Assembly: GCA_023053545.1 (NCBI GenBank) | Contig: JAKZAN010000006.1 | Span: 501,001-565,000, forward strand | Direction of reading: 5' to 3' | Length of the DNA stretch: 64,000 nt | Origin: Lepidurus packardi | Lineage: Eukaryota; Arthropoda; Branchiopoda; Notostraca; Triopsidae | Part shown: positions 20,701 to 30,841 of the stretch, one piece after another | How the letters are laid out: every line of letters begins with the position of its first letter | Numbering within the stretch: the first letter of the stretch is position 1 | The notes under the pieces: model-generated | The model's input: only the letters and a program-made list of their open reading frames with translations | What the model was told of the DNA's origin: nothing | The model's database searches: none | Made by a program: the position numbers and the translations under genes

Positions 20701-23700
20701 TACAAATAATAAAAAAATTCAATAAAAAATAAGGATTAAATTGAAATTTAAAAATCGAACCTTGTGAGGGAGGCGAAAGAACCACGCCCCCATAACGCCG
20801 ACATCATAGGGTCCAATTCCTTCATGCCAGGACGGTTTATCTGACGTCATTTCAGGTTTCTTCTTAGTTTTCTTTTCGGCGTCAACACTTTCCCTAAAAT
20901 CATGAAAATTACCATTACTTTCAACCACGCCAAAAATAATGGAATATCTACGGGTCGCTTTTCATGGCAGCCCATGTTCGATTCAAACTATTCATATCGG
21001 CCGTATCGCTCGTCATTATCCGTAAATTATGCATAGCTTCTTCAGGGCTAATTAAGCCTTTCGTCCTGGTTCCACTGGGTGTTACTTTTTCCCTTGGAGG
21101 AAATAACCTCATTGCTTCTCTAAACATATACGATTTAAAACTAGCCTTACTCGCCGCAAAAAAAAATTTTAAAAAAATTGTTTTTACTTGATCGGGAAAG
21201 CGCTAGTAGAATCCTCTTTTGAAAATGCTAAAGGTCTTCCAGGGACTAGATATCCCCAGCCAAGTTCTCTCGTGTAATGCAAAGGGTATCCATCCCAAGT
21301 CAAACGAAGCAATTTCGGCACAATTTGCATCGAAGTACTGATTTTCTCTGCTCCGAACGATCCTTCAAGGTTAACTTCCTATAAAAATCCATAAAAGTAA
21401 GAGATTTTTTCAATATTTTTTCCGTTTTGGTTACCTTCTCACATGCAGTTCTGTACCACGCAGGGTATCCTGGCAAAAAGGGTTTCTTCTTGTAAAGATT
21501 CGCCCGTGTTTCGAGCAAAGTTTCAAAGCTTCGAGCCAAATTAGCGGAATCAGCTTCGAAATCATCTTCGGAAGACAGAATTATGGATTTTGGCTCTTTG
21601 GGTTTCGCTTTTGAGGCACTTTTCTTTATTTTCAAGTCTTGGACCGACCAATCCAAGTCCCATAACCAAGGATCATCCCGAAATCTACTCAAAAAGGAAA
21701 AATTGCATTAATATACAATTCTGAAAGCTCTCCTTACACCAATAAAGTATAGTGTTAGTGTTTTCAGTTTAATTTAGGATTTACTACGAATGATTAGGTC
21801 AATACTTTTCGTTATGGTACTGGGTACAAGCTTCATTCGCTTGTTGCACTAAACAATGCGTTAATTCCTTCTCCATTTCGTTATAGGTATCTTCGGAATC
21901 GTTAAGGTATCTTTCCCAATTAGAATTGACGGGTAAATAGGCTGTTCCCATCTCTAGCATCCCGGCAAAGGTAACTGGATGCGGGAATCTACCAAAAATT
22001 GTGTTTTTAAAAGAAAATTCAATACAGTTTCAGGACGATTTTCAATTAGAACGTAACGGAAACCTTTCGAAAAAATCCCCCATCATGGCACAGAGTATTT
22101 GGTACGTTGCCAAAGTGTCTTTGGCGCAATACGTCATCAAATCTTGAAATTCTGCGCGGATTTCGCCCAGCGTTCCAGTGACGAAGTAATTCCGCGCCTC
22201 TTTTTCCAGTGGTAATCCTCCACAATACAACTAGGAATTAAACATGAATTCAGATCACACATAATAACTACAAAAAGCGAGAATAATTTCTAGAATAATT
22301 CACAGAAATTCCACAAATTTTTAGATTTTTACTTGACAGACGCCTTCAAAGACGTCTACAAAGACGACTTGTTAGACATCTTTAAAGTTGTCTTGTTAGA
22401 CTTCCTAAAAGTAGTCTACGAAGTCTTCAAAGATGTCTTGAAAGTTCTCTTCAAAGATGACTTCAAAGTTGTCTTCAAAGGCGACTTCGAAGTTGTCTTT
22501 AAAGTTGACTTCAAAGACGACATCAAAGTTGTCTTCAAAGTTGTCTTCAAAGTTGCCTTTAAAGTTGTCTTCAAAGACGACCGCAAAGATAGCTACAAAG
22601 TGGACTTCAAAGTTATCTTCAAAGTTGACTTCAGAGGCGTCTTTAAAGTTGTCTTCCAAGGCGTCTTTAAAGTTGTCTTCCAAGGCGTCTTTAAAGTTGT
22701 CTTCCAAGGCGTCTTTAAAGTTGTCTTCCAAGACGCCTTGAAAGTTGTCTTCAAAGACGTCTTTAAAGTTGTCTTCGAAGGCGTCTTCAAAGTTGCCTTT
22801 AAAGTTGTCTTCAAAGACGACTCGAAAGATGTCTCCAAAGTAGACTTCAAAGTTGTCTCCAAAGTTGACTTCAAGGCGTCTTTAAAGTTGTTTTCCAAGA
22901 CGTCTTGAAAGTTTTCTTCGAAGACGTCTCTAAAGTTGTCTTCAAAGACGTCTTTAAAGTTGTCTTCAAAGGCGTCTTCAAAGTTGTCTTCAAAGGCGTC
23001 TTGATAGAGATCTGCAAAGTCGTCTTGATAGACGTCTTTTACTAATTTTTCAAATAATTCGGAGAAATTCTACCAATTTCTTAGTTGGATTTTTACTTGA
23101 TAGACGTCTTTTAAGCCGTTAAAGGAGCTAATTTGCTGCCAATCCAAGATTTCGTTGCCGTTTTTCCCCACAACGAACCCTCCATTCGCTTTGCCCGCCA
23201 TTAGCATGTTCCGCTGGTAGCTCGTGAGCCCACTGATTGCGATATGAAGGGACATGGTATCCCAAAACCTGACTTTAGAACCCTAAAACAAGGAAACTAT
23301 GAACTAACTGAGCTTGTGAGCCATAAAACAGAGGTTTCACCTGGATCAAATATTGTTCGCGAACTTTAGATCTGTCGAAGCTCACATTATGACCTATAGC
23401 GAGCCTAGGAGTCGTTGAGTTTGATGATTCCAAGGGTAATAAGTCATCAGTACTGTTCCTATAGTGCTTTGAAGTGGTTTCTGTCAACTGTGGACTGCTC
23501 CATGAATACCTAATGATTCAAATAAATTCACTAAATTAACTCAAACGAATACTTTCCTTTAACTCCTCGAATCTTTGAATTAATCTTTTGATTTAAATGC
23601 GTGTAATTATAGTTGGAATTAATTATACCAAGCGTTGGGAGATACTGCAGTCGCCATTGTTGGCAAAGGCCCTTCTTTCATACAAACTTCGACGTCAAAG

Positions 23701-24657
23701 ACGAAAACATCTTCCAAGGGACAATTTACTGGCTCAAAACTTCCACCTGGCGAATAACGAGTCCATCCAGGCTAAATTTAACACGATTTTTAAGTAAAAA
23801 TTAGTAAAAAAAAACAGGTTAATAAGCTTACAGAGAAATTCCATTCCATAGGCATGGCAGGAAGTTGCGAATTAACGAAATTCTCGAGCAGTTCCCGGTA
23901 CGGCTTGCTTTGTTGCTCGCCAATGATCGCGAAATGCTCAGCGATATTCGCACCAAGTAAAGGAGGCGGGTTTAATTCAACTTCTGGAAGATTAGAAGTC
24001 GGTTGGCCCCAGAGTTTATGCGTCTTGAGGTGCTTTTCTATCTTTTCTACTAAATCAAGGTCCAGTGATCCAGCGTTTCGTTTGCCAAAGACATTGGCGT
24101 GTAAATTGCGACGCAACATTTGAATCCCACAAATGTTTCGCTTGATTTCGGGCTGATTTGAGTCTGCATCGCTGGTTTTGCTCTCAGTCGTTGATGCCTG
24201 GTTAAAGAGAGGTAATATAGCGTTACAAACATAGAAATAGAAGAGTCTAAGGTCACTTTTAGGGTTGTATCAGTTGTATCTTCGAATGTTGAAGAGAAAC
24301 AAGCTGAAACGGCGTCCATGTGAATCACTTTTTTGATATTTTGAAGCGATTTCTGCTTGGATTTTCTAGAACGATAAATTATAAATAGAAAGAAGAATTA
24401 ATAGACTAAAGATTTTTTAATTTTTTAGAGTTTTTCGATACAGGAAGTTATTTTTACTTGAGGAATTTGGGTTTTGTAAAACTGGAACTGAAATTTTCAT
24501 TGTTGATTGACTGGGGATTTTCACTGTTGGCGATCGTTCCCTTTGCAATTGAAGAGGAGAATTGGGTGGGGTAATTTAGGAGGTTAATGTGATTAGAATA
24601 GTAATAGGGTTTATACACAACACGCCAGTTTTGCGTTAAACGATGCATAATATTCAA
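17764..24657 (-). CDS. POLG: Mitochondrial DNA polymerase gamma, catalytic subunit
   Basis: POLG replicates and proofreads mtDNA. About 20 minus-strand exons yield roughly 1,200 aa. Approximate positions are 24657-24458, 24365-24257, 24198-23830, 23774-23632, 23519-23340, 23283-23102, 22230-22068, 21989-21807, 21688-21435, 21369-21187, 21148-20952, 20893-20757, 20478-20219, 20115-19878, 19780-19578, 19500-19369, 19112-18911, 18838-18703, 18122-18011 and 17934-17764. Exonuclease motifs are FDVEV (Exo I), [15 protein letters not shown] (Exo II) and YCAKD (Exo III). Polymerase motifs are [13 protein letters not shown] (A), [16 protein letters not shown] (B) and IHDEVRYL (C). The C-terminus [20 protein letters not shown] is diagnostic. 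The N-terminus [16 protein letters not shown] is basic and amphipathic, as expected for a mitochondrial presequence; a second ATG lies 9 nt inside. One donor (GAG|GTCTTA, near 18910) is weak. Confidence 0.93.
18246..18459. mobile_element. MITE-like element with 15-bp terminal inverted repeats in a POLG intron
   Basis: TAGAGTAAAGATATA (18246-18260) and TATATCTTTACTCTA (18445-18459) are perfect inverted copies bounding 214 bp with no ORF. The outer TA on each side could be a TA target-site duplication of the Tc1/mariner type. It lies between the exons at 18838-18703 and 18122-18011. Whether it is dispersed elsewhere in the genome cannot be seen here. Confidence 0.55.
19160..19330. repeat. AT-rich tandem repeat in a POLG intron
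   Basis: Units of the form GATACATAACAATCGTAATAATAAGTAATT repeat several times, with a period near 36 bp. They produce short ORFs with repeated [10 protein letters not shown] peptides that should be ignored. Confidence 0.8.
22323..23040. repeat. Minisatellite AAAGACGTCTTT/AAAGTTGTCTTC array in a POLG intron
   Basis: About 700 bp of 12- and 24-bp units (AAAGTTGTCTTC, AAAGACGTCTTT) fill the intron between the exons ending at 23102 and starting at 22230. Because the unit length is a multiple of 3 and the unit lacks stops, several frames are open on both strands (FKVVF and LSSKATSK type peptides). At its left end the text GATTTTTACTTGACAGACGCC copies the exon-6 donor region at 23088-23110, so the array appears to have grown from that exon edge. 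Confidence 0.88.
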
Positions 24658-25165
24658 AGCGGCATGTTAACCGCTTCTCACGTGGTGGGTGGCGCCGTAA
24701 ATGTTTTGTATTATCACCGTAGGAGGTAGAAACAATCAGACCACTCGGGATAGAAGGAGTCGAAGAACTCGAGATGAGAGTAGCGCTACTGTAGATATTA
24801 TGAAAACTACAGTAAGCAGTATACAACGGTAACCTTCCCCCATTTTATAGTCGATAATGTGCCTGTTAGATGGCACACTTTTGAGTAATAACAGTCCCCC
24901 ACCGCATAAGTGCATGGTTACCTTTAGCGCTCCTTTCGACGAGCGCCAAAGTTCGGCGCAAAGCGTGGGGGAAGGGCTAACAGGCGAACTCGATACCTGA
25001 TTGGACGAGGGCACTTTAACTTGGACTAGATTGAAATGAAGCTTTTCTGTGTTAAAAGTAAAATAAATGTTGTGTTTCTTAACAGAAAGGATTGTAATTT
25101 CTTCTTTGATCATCCACCCATCTAATCTCCATCTCAAGGAGGAACGAAGCAATTTAAATGCAATT
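24658..25165. promoter_or_regulatory. Intergenic stretch upstream of POLG
   Basis: This 508-bp stretch separates the POLG start from the stop of the ANAPC16-like ORF on the same strand. It carries a TTAGATGGCAC motif near 24867, a 39-bp GC-rich patch with GAGCGCC and an inverted CCAAT (TGATTGGAC near 25000). It should contain the POLG promoter. Confidence 0.45.
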
Positions 25166-25483
25166 TTAGTTAGAAATCTGACGATCCAACGGCTCATACA
25201 TCCAATTCGTTAACTGCAAGTTCTCACACACATCTTTCAACGCAGCCAATCGCTTGTCATGAGCTTCTTTCTGCATAGCAACACAGCATTGGTGGATAGT
25301 ATGATCAAACAGCGTTTTAGCCAACACAGCTTCATTTTTGTCTGAAGCGTTCAGTAAATTAGCACTTAAATGCGCATTCGAGCCTTGATTCAATGGATTC
25401 TGGTTCGATGGCGTCTCTAAACCTTCCAACTGCCTCGGAGACGACATTAAAGTCTTCCTTAGTCCAGAATTCACCACTGACAT
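25166..25483 (-). CDS. ANAPC16-like small protein (possible APC/C subunit)
   Basis: This single-exon ORF encodes 105 aa, [20 protein letters not shown]..., ending LDRQISN. Its C-terminal half runs LFDHTIHQCCVAMQKEAHDK, then RLAALKDVCENLQLTNWMYEP. It resembles human ANAPC16 (110 aa), VFSYQVASTLKQVKHDQQ... followed by [20 protein letters not shown]. ANAPC16 is a small metazoan anaphase-promoting complex subunit. Length, the charged helix and the final W-x-(Y/F)-x-P agree, but the similarity is short, so the name is tentative. The ORF lies on the same strand as, and immediately downstream of, the bHLH gene; its ATG overlaps the bHLH unspliced stop by 13 nt. Confidence 0.5.
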   Translation of the reverse strand: MSVVNSGLRKTLMSSPRQLEGLETPSNQNPLNQGSNAHLSANLLNASDKNEAVLAKTLFDHTIHQCCVAMQKEAHDKRLAALKDVCENLQLTNWMYEPLDRQISN

Positions 25484-26114
25484 CGTACTATCAAGCGCAG
25501 TATCATCTTTAACATCTTTAAAGTACCCGCATCATATCTTTGACGTACCTGCACGTGATTTTGAACTGAAAAGCAACTTTCCGAGTACAACCGAGCTCTC
25601 AATGGCCACTTCTAGGGAAATAGTACAAAATAATACCGATAAAAAACTGATGAACAATGAGAAACATGTAAAATCACCTTAATTGGGTGAAATTGGGGAG
25701 AAGGCTGTGACGTCACACCCCCGGAATGCCTCTTTGGTCGCGTCGATTCACAGTAGACCACAGGATGTGATGGGAAGTGATCAAACGGCGAAAATTCTCG
25801 GTTTTTAAGCGCCGGTGACAACAACTGGCTCAAATGTCGGATGTACGCAGAAGCTAACAATAAAATATCCAATTTGGAGAGCTTGGTATCGTAGGGTACA
25901 GCCGGAAGCGCTGATTGGAGCGTTTGGAATGCTTCCCTCAATGTTTGCACACGATGTCGTTCCCTTGCAGCATTTTGCCAGCCTAAATTGGAGAAAAATG
26001 TCCCCAACAATACATTTTTAGAAAAATCTAGTACACAAATTTGTTTTAAAAGTAATCTTTATTGATTGTGTTAACGTTCAAACCTGTTTTTCGTTGACTC
26101 CCCAACGCTTTCAT
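25471..26114 (-). CDS. bHLH transcription factor of the TCF23/TCF24 type
   Basis: Exons 26114-26084, 25982-25678 and 25611-25471 give 158 aa. The first exon encodes [10 protein letters not shown]. The bHLH domain follows directly: basic region [16 protein letters not shown], helix-loop-helix [20 protein letters not shown] and [14 protein letters not shown]. Human TCF23/24 reads NAARERSRVRTLRQAF and [16 protein letters not shown]. After the splice, [16 protein letters not shown] matches TCF23 HPLKKWPMRSRLYA, which supports both the family and the exon joint. These proteins are class II bHLH factors near musculin/TCF21 and act in cell-type specification. The 3' end is uncertain: reading on from exon 3 stops at 25471, but a good donor (CAG|GTACGT) at 25548 could lead elsewhere. 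Confidence 0.82.
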
Positions 26115-27184
26115 TCTTGCACAAGAATTAAGAGTTAAAATGACTCAACAATCAATTTTGAAAGAAGTAGGGAGTAGAAATGAACGTGTTTGAAGTCAAA
26201 GCTTCTGAATCACACTGAGAAAGACGTTTAATTGGCCTGGCCCTTTGAGAACATTCTTTAGAACTGTAGTTTCATTGTTGGGCGCTGGGCAAAAAGGGAT
26301 CGGGTGTCTTGTTAGCATGAAATATGAGCTAAGGAACTTTCCCTGTGCTTGAATTACAAAATAGAGTCTATTACTCCGTGTAAAACAACGCATTTATATT
26401 ACAATAAACTACTACAATTGGATTATTGTTGTCATTATTATAATATAATACATTAATAGTTAACGAAAATTGCCTCTTGCGCTCTTGAATCCTGTTCATC
26501 GTTTTAAATGCAATTTAACTTACATTAGCGTTTAAAATGCATTTTAACTTGATCTGATTATATCTTTTTATTAAAGTACATTAAGGAAACTAAAGACAGT
26601 ATAGGTTACTTACTTTTTGGGAGCTTATTTTAAGTTATTATAAGTTACTAGCGTGAATAGGTTTTGTTCGATTTGGTTTGTTTGCAAACAGAAGCTAAGG
26701 ATCGAATGATATACGCCATCTGGCGTCGAAATCTTGAAGCAGGGTTTTGAAATGGACAAGGGGTTGGAAACCGTTAGGATTTGTTAGCATGTATTTCTTC
26801 ACACTAAGCAGTTAACGTACCTTTTAATCTACATTTTATTTATCATAAGCTTTCCAAGAACAAGAACTGTTACAAGAACCTTCATACAACTCTAATAGGC
26901 TGGGAATAACAAACTTGGTTGACATTTAGACCAAAACGCCACAAAACATGACCTTTTTTAAAATTCCTCAACTTTTTTATAAAAGGTTTCTTACGAAGGT
27001 TCTTAGGAAGTAAAAAAGGACACTATAGAAACTTTTCACTTCAACAAGCAAATAATTAAGAATCCACAGCTTCTAAAAAGCGTGCTACAAGTCTGTACAT
27101 TCTAAACTTCTAGAAGTCTGCCTTTCTATAAAAGGCAAAAAAACTGAGAAAGAAAGCCCAGTTCGAAACCGTTTTTTGGTCAAC
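26115..27184. other. Gene-free stretch between bHLH gene and receptor 1
   Basis: No supported exon. It includes the palindromic ACGCCATCTGGCGT at about 26713, AT-rich sequence, and the receptor promoter at its end. Confidence 0.5.
27127..27133 (+). promoter_or_regulatory. TATA box of ionotropic receptor gene 1
   Basis: TATAAAA lies 58 bp before the start codon. The paralogous receptor downstream has TATAAA 56 bp before its own ATG, so the promoter layout was duplicated with the gene. Confidence 0.65.
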
Positions 27185-29947
27185 ATGAAACTATGGCTGA
27201 TTCCATTGGTGTTTAGTTTCTGTGGAAACTTGACGGGTTTGAACTGTAAGAAATGGGTACCACATAAATTTACTTGCGGTACGTTGAACAGTTTCTAATT
27301 TGTTTCCAATTGTTTCCAAATCCAATTTGTTTCCAATTGTTTCTAGAGGCATTTAATTTACGATATTCGTTGAATTACAAATTAATTCAGAAACAATACT
27401 TAACTATGACACTAATGTACTTCAACATAGATTTCAGACTGTAAATTAAAACACAATCACACATAAATTTAGATACGAATAAAAGAGCAGAACTGGACAA
27501 CACATTGAGTGTTTCTCAAGCGCTGGTACTTCGAGATGTGGCACTAGGCAATACTTTTCCCAAGTTGAAACTCCGGCGTAGACCAATTCACACTACAAGT
27601 TGCAAGACACGGTTACAATCTCTGGCGAGATTAGCCGAATGGAACACTAACAATGTGCTCGATTTCGTACTACAGTACTTCCAGAAGGACATCTTGGCCC
27701 TGCCTGTACTCCAAAGAGGGGTACAACTTTGGTTTGAACGAGTTTAGCGCGCTTTTTTGAATTCAAACTTTCAACGGCCCGTTAGTTGGTTTGGCGGGGA
27801 ATAGCGAACCGCGATTACAAAAACGTGCAAATCTTCATCGATTTAAATGACAGAAAGTTTGCGGTACCCACAAGCAAAGAATACATCAAAGGGAAAACTT
27901 TGACTTCCGCTGCACGCGAGGCGAGACCTTCCACTTTCTTAACCTTTAACAATGAAGGCACGGAAATTACCCAGATTCGGGGGGAATGCGTAACTGTCAT
28001 GAACATACTTAAGAAGAGCCTTGGCTTCAAGTACGTACCTACTTATTAATGCGAACAAACACTAGTGTATTGTAATACTCTAATTGAAATACTGTCTGCG
28101 TTTAAAGTTATACCGTCAAACCAGCTTTTGAAGCGGCGGGTTTAATTAACGGTACTTGGAGCGGAATTATGGGAATGCTTGTTAGGAAGGTACATGCTTT
28201 AATTTATATTACCTTTTATGATACAAAAATGAATTGGAATAGCTCCACTAATTAAATGGCATAATGAAAACAGCTCTTGACCCTATTAAATACAGTTTAA
28301 GTTTGATTTTTAATCAAGTTCACTCGATTTCAGTAATCGATTTCAAGAAATCAATTAATCGATTTCAGGAAATCGATTTCAGTATGCAACCATTTCAACT
28401 GGACGCCGAGCGCTTCGCGGCGGTCGAATACTCCTTGTTTACTTTTGGCGCTCCTTTCACACTGCTGGTACCTTACCCGACAGAAATCCACAGTTTGCTG
28501 GCCAGTACTTGGCCTTTCGCACCTCAAGTAATCAACTCTCTCAAAAGAAGGCTCCCGTGCACCTTAGCTTATTGACGCGAAACACAGATGGCACTGTTTG
28601 TTATTGTTTGTTTAGTGTTATTGTTTGTTTGGTTTTGTTATTGTTTAGTTTGTTATTGTTAACTTTTTTATTGCTGAGCTAAGGTATACAGGAGCTTTAA
28701 ATAAACGTTCTGAAGTATTCTGAAATAGTTAAGAAATTCTCTGTTATTTGGTAGGTTTGGTTGTGTCTCCTCTTTATCATTGTACTGGTGACTATCGCAA
28801 TAGTAATAGTAGTCACGGTACGTGGCAAGAATCAGCCCGTTATGCAACTGGTGCTTGAGACTTTTACCTTTACCTATGGAGTGTTGGTGTGTCAAGGTTG
28901 ATACAATAAGATTCCAAAGTTGATTCCTGAAAGTATTCACTGTAATAGGAAAGGATTGCCCTGGGAGAAACCATAAAGTACGACTCATAGCAGGAGCATG
29001 GGGATTGGCTACCGTCATTTTCGTCTACACCTACAACTCCCAACTCACATCCTTCCTAACGGTACCTCAGTTGTCGTCAGTGGTGAACTCTGTCGACGAA
29101 CTGGTCAGTAACAAGCAGGTGGACTTCATCATCATGTCAGGAAACGGTTATTTATCGGATTACTTGGTTAGTTGAGCAATTGCCGATTTCTTTTCTTTTG
29201 GAAGTACCCAGTACTTATGTCCATTACTTTTAAATTTACTTTTAAAATTACCAGTAAAATGTCCATTACTTTTTCCCCAGAATGCGACTTCAGGATCTTA
29301 CAAAGTGATTGGCGATCGGATTCGCAGCAATCCAAAGAAACATCTGGCAACCAGCTTTGACGACGCTATAAACAAAGTAGCCTCGGGCAAGTACGCCTTC
29401 GCGCTCGTACGTTGTGTACATACTTCCCTTTAGACTTCTTTCAACACACTTTTACACATTGAATACATTGAACACAATTTAAATGGAATGCTTTTGTATA
29501 CAGAATGCCTACACGGGAACTTATTATGGAAACTTATTGTTCCAAAAGACCCGCAAATGCAGCGTAGTACTGGCTAAGCAATCCACTCACTTCCCGTTCT
29601 CCCATTACCTGCTGCAAAAGAATAGTCCGTACTTACCTGCTATCAACTCGAAGTAGGCTTTAAGACCTTAACCTTCTTTCAAACTTCAAAATGATTGGTA
29701 TATAAATGTTATTTTTTTATAATTTATTAGGTTATCACAAATCGTGGACTACGGCATTGCAGACTATGTAATAAGGCACAGTAGCGGAGGACTACCACAT
29801 TTCCAAGATTACTGTAAGATACCAGTCAAAGATGTTCCCAGTACTGTAGTATTGACGCTGACTCAACTGCAATCCGCCTATGCGGTTCTGGGAATCGGAT
29901 TGACCGCAGCGCTCCTAGCGTTCGCCGTAGAGTTAATTTTCAAATAG
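27185..29947 (+). CDS. Ionotropic receptor (IR), copy 1
   Basis: IRs are divergent ionotropic glutamate receptors used by protostomes in chemosensation. Ten exons join in frame: 27185-27278, 27473-27720, 27786-28030, 28108-28189, 28369-28527, 28755-28896, 28949-29166, 29281-29406, 29504-29652 and 29731-29947. They give 559 aa. A signal peptide (MKLWLIPLVFSFCGNLTG) leads to a short N-terminal arm with no amino-terminal domain. The ligand-binding lobe has NGTWSGIMGML and QPFQLDAERFAAVEYS; its Arg aligns with the glutamate alpha-carboxylate Arg. M1 follows (VWLCLLFIIVLVTIAIVIVV), then M3 with VYTYNSQLTSFLTVP in place of the iGluR SYTANLAAF. A final membrane segment (AVLGIGLTAALLAFAVELIF) sits near the C-terminus. 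Copy 2 lies 0.9 kb downstream with matching exon lengths. Confidence 0.88.
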
Positions 29948-30841
29948 CGCGGGCAAGGCTAAAACCGTTAACCGTCTGGGCAGAAAGTTGCTGTTAGTCT
30001 TACTCTTAATATTAATTCAGGTGTCACTCAGTTGGAGGTAAGTTAGTTATAGTTAACATGTAAACACACTGAAAGCACTGCAAGATTAAATGTTCGTAAT
30101 TCTACAATCGTTTAATGTTACTTTTGCCAACTTCTCTAGTTGTACTCGAAAAAGTGTACTCGAAATTCTGCAATTCTTTTGAATTCTTACGATTATTAGA
30201 AGGAAATAAATATCGAACACGACTGTAATTATAAAATTACCAATTTTTTCAAAGTGTTGTGAATACAAAGTATGTTATGCACCATCTGTTGGCGTGTAAG
30301 CAAACTACAGACCTTTAATTTGAAAAAGAGCCGTTATTTCCAACTGCTACAATGATTTATCTCATTCTTCAAGGTTTCATGGCTAGTTAAAGATTTATCA
30401 AGTGAAAGGTAAGGCCAACGGAAGGATGTTAATGAAAATGGATAGGTTTTATTCCATTAGCTCGCTGGCTGCAGTTCCTATTTGAAATATTCAATTCGAA
30501 ATCTACAGTAGTTGCGTCAGTCTGAGCTTCTACTGCACTGATCTGATTATCGTAAACCAAAAGAAGCTACTAAATATCCCTTGGAATCACAAACTAGGCC
30601 GACATGGCGGAACCTTTAACAAACGACTATTTAGGCAAAACAAACATCACAGTAGTCCTGGGCACAGCACACAACAGCTAAACAACCGAGTCTCAACCCC
30701 AACTTTAAGCTTAAATAATTAAACTATAATCAGCGCCATGGTTACTTCATTAAAGTATATACAGCCTAAGCAGTCGGTCGTTGCATATAAAGGAACGAAT
30801 GTTCCAGAAAATGCACAGTGGCAATCTATCTAACGGTCACA
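29948..30841. other. Intergenic stretch between the two receptor genes
   Basis: No exon is supported. It contains CACCATCTGTTGGCG near 30280 and the receptor 2 promoter, with TATAAA at 30786-30791. Confidence 0.5.
30786..30791 (+). promoter_or_regulatory. TATA box of ionotropic receptor gene 2
   Basis: TATAAA sits 56 bp upstream of the ATG, matching the layout of receptor gene 1. Confidence 0.6.

Noticed and set aside
22333..22908. Plus- and minus-strand ORFs of 100-190 codons with FKVVFKD or LKTTLKT repeats
   Set aside because: They come from a 12/24-bp minisatellite inside a POLG intron, where a stop-free unit keeps several frames open.
27721..27785. In-frame stop in receptor exon 2 (FERV-stop; FEGF-stop in copy 2) as sign of pseudogenes
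   Set aside because: Both copies have a GT donor (GTACAA/GTAGAA) upstream of that stop and an AG at the next exon, which restores phase 0 and the conserved protein.
28668..29018. 116-codon minus-strand ORF inside receptor 1
   Set aside because: It is antisense to conserved M1 and pore exons of the receptor and has no recognisable domain.
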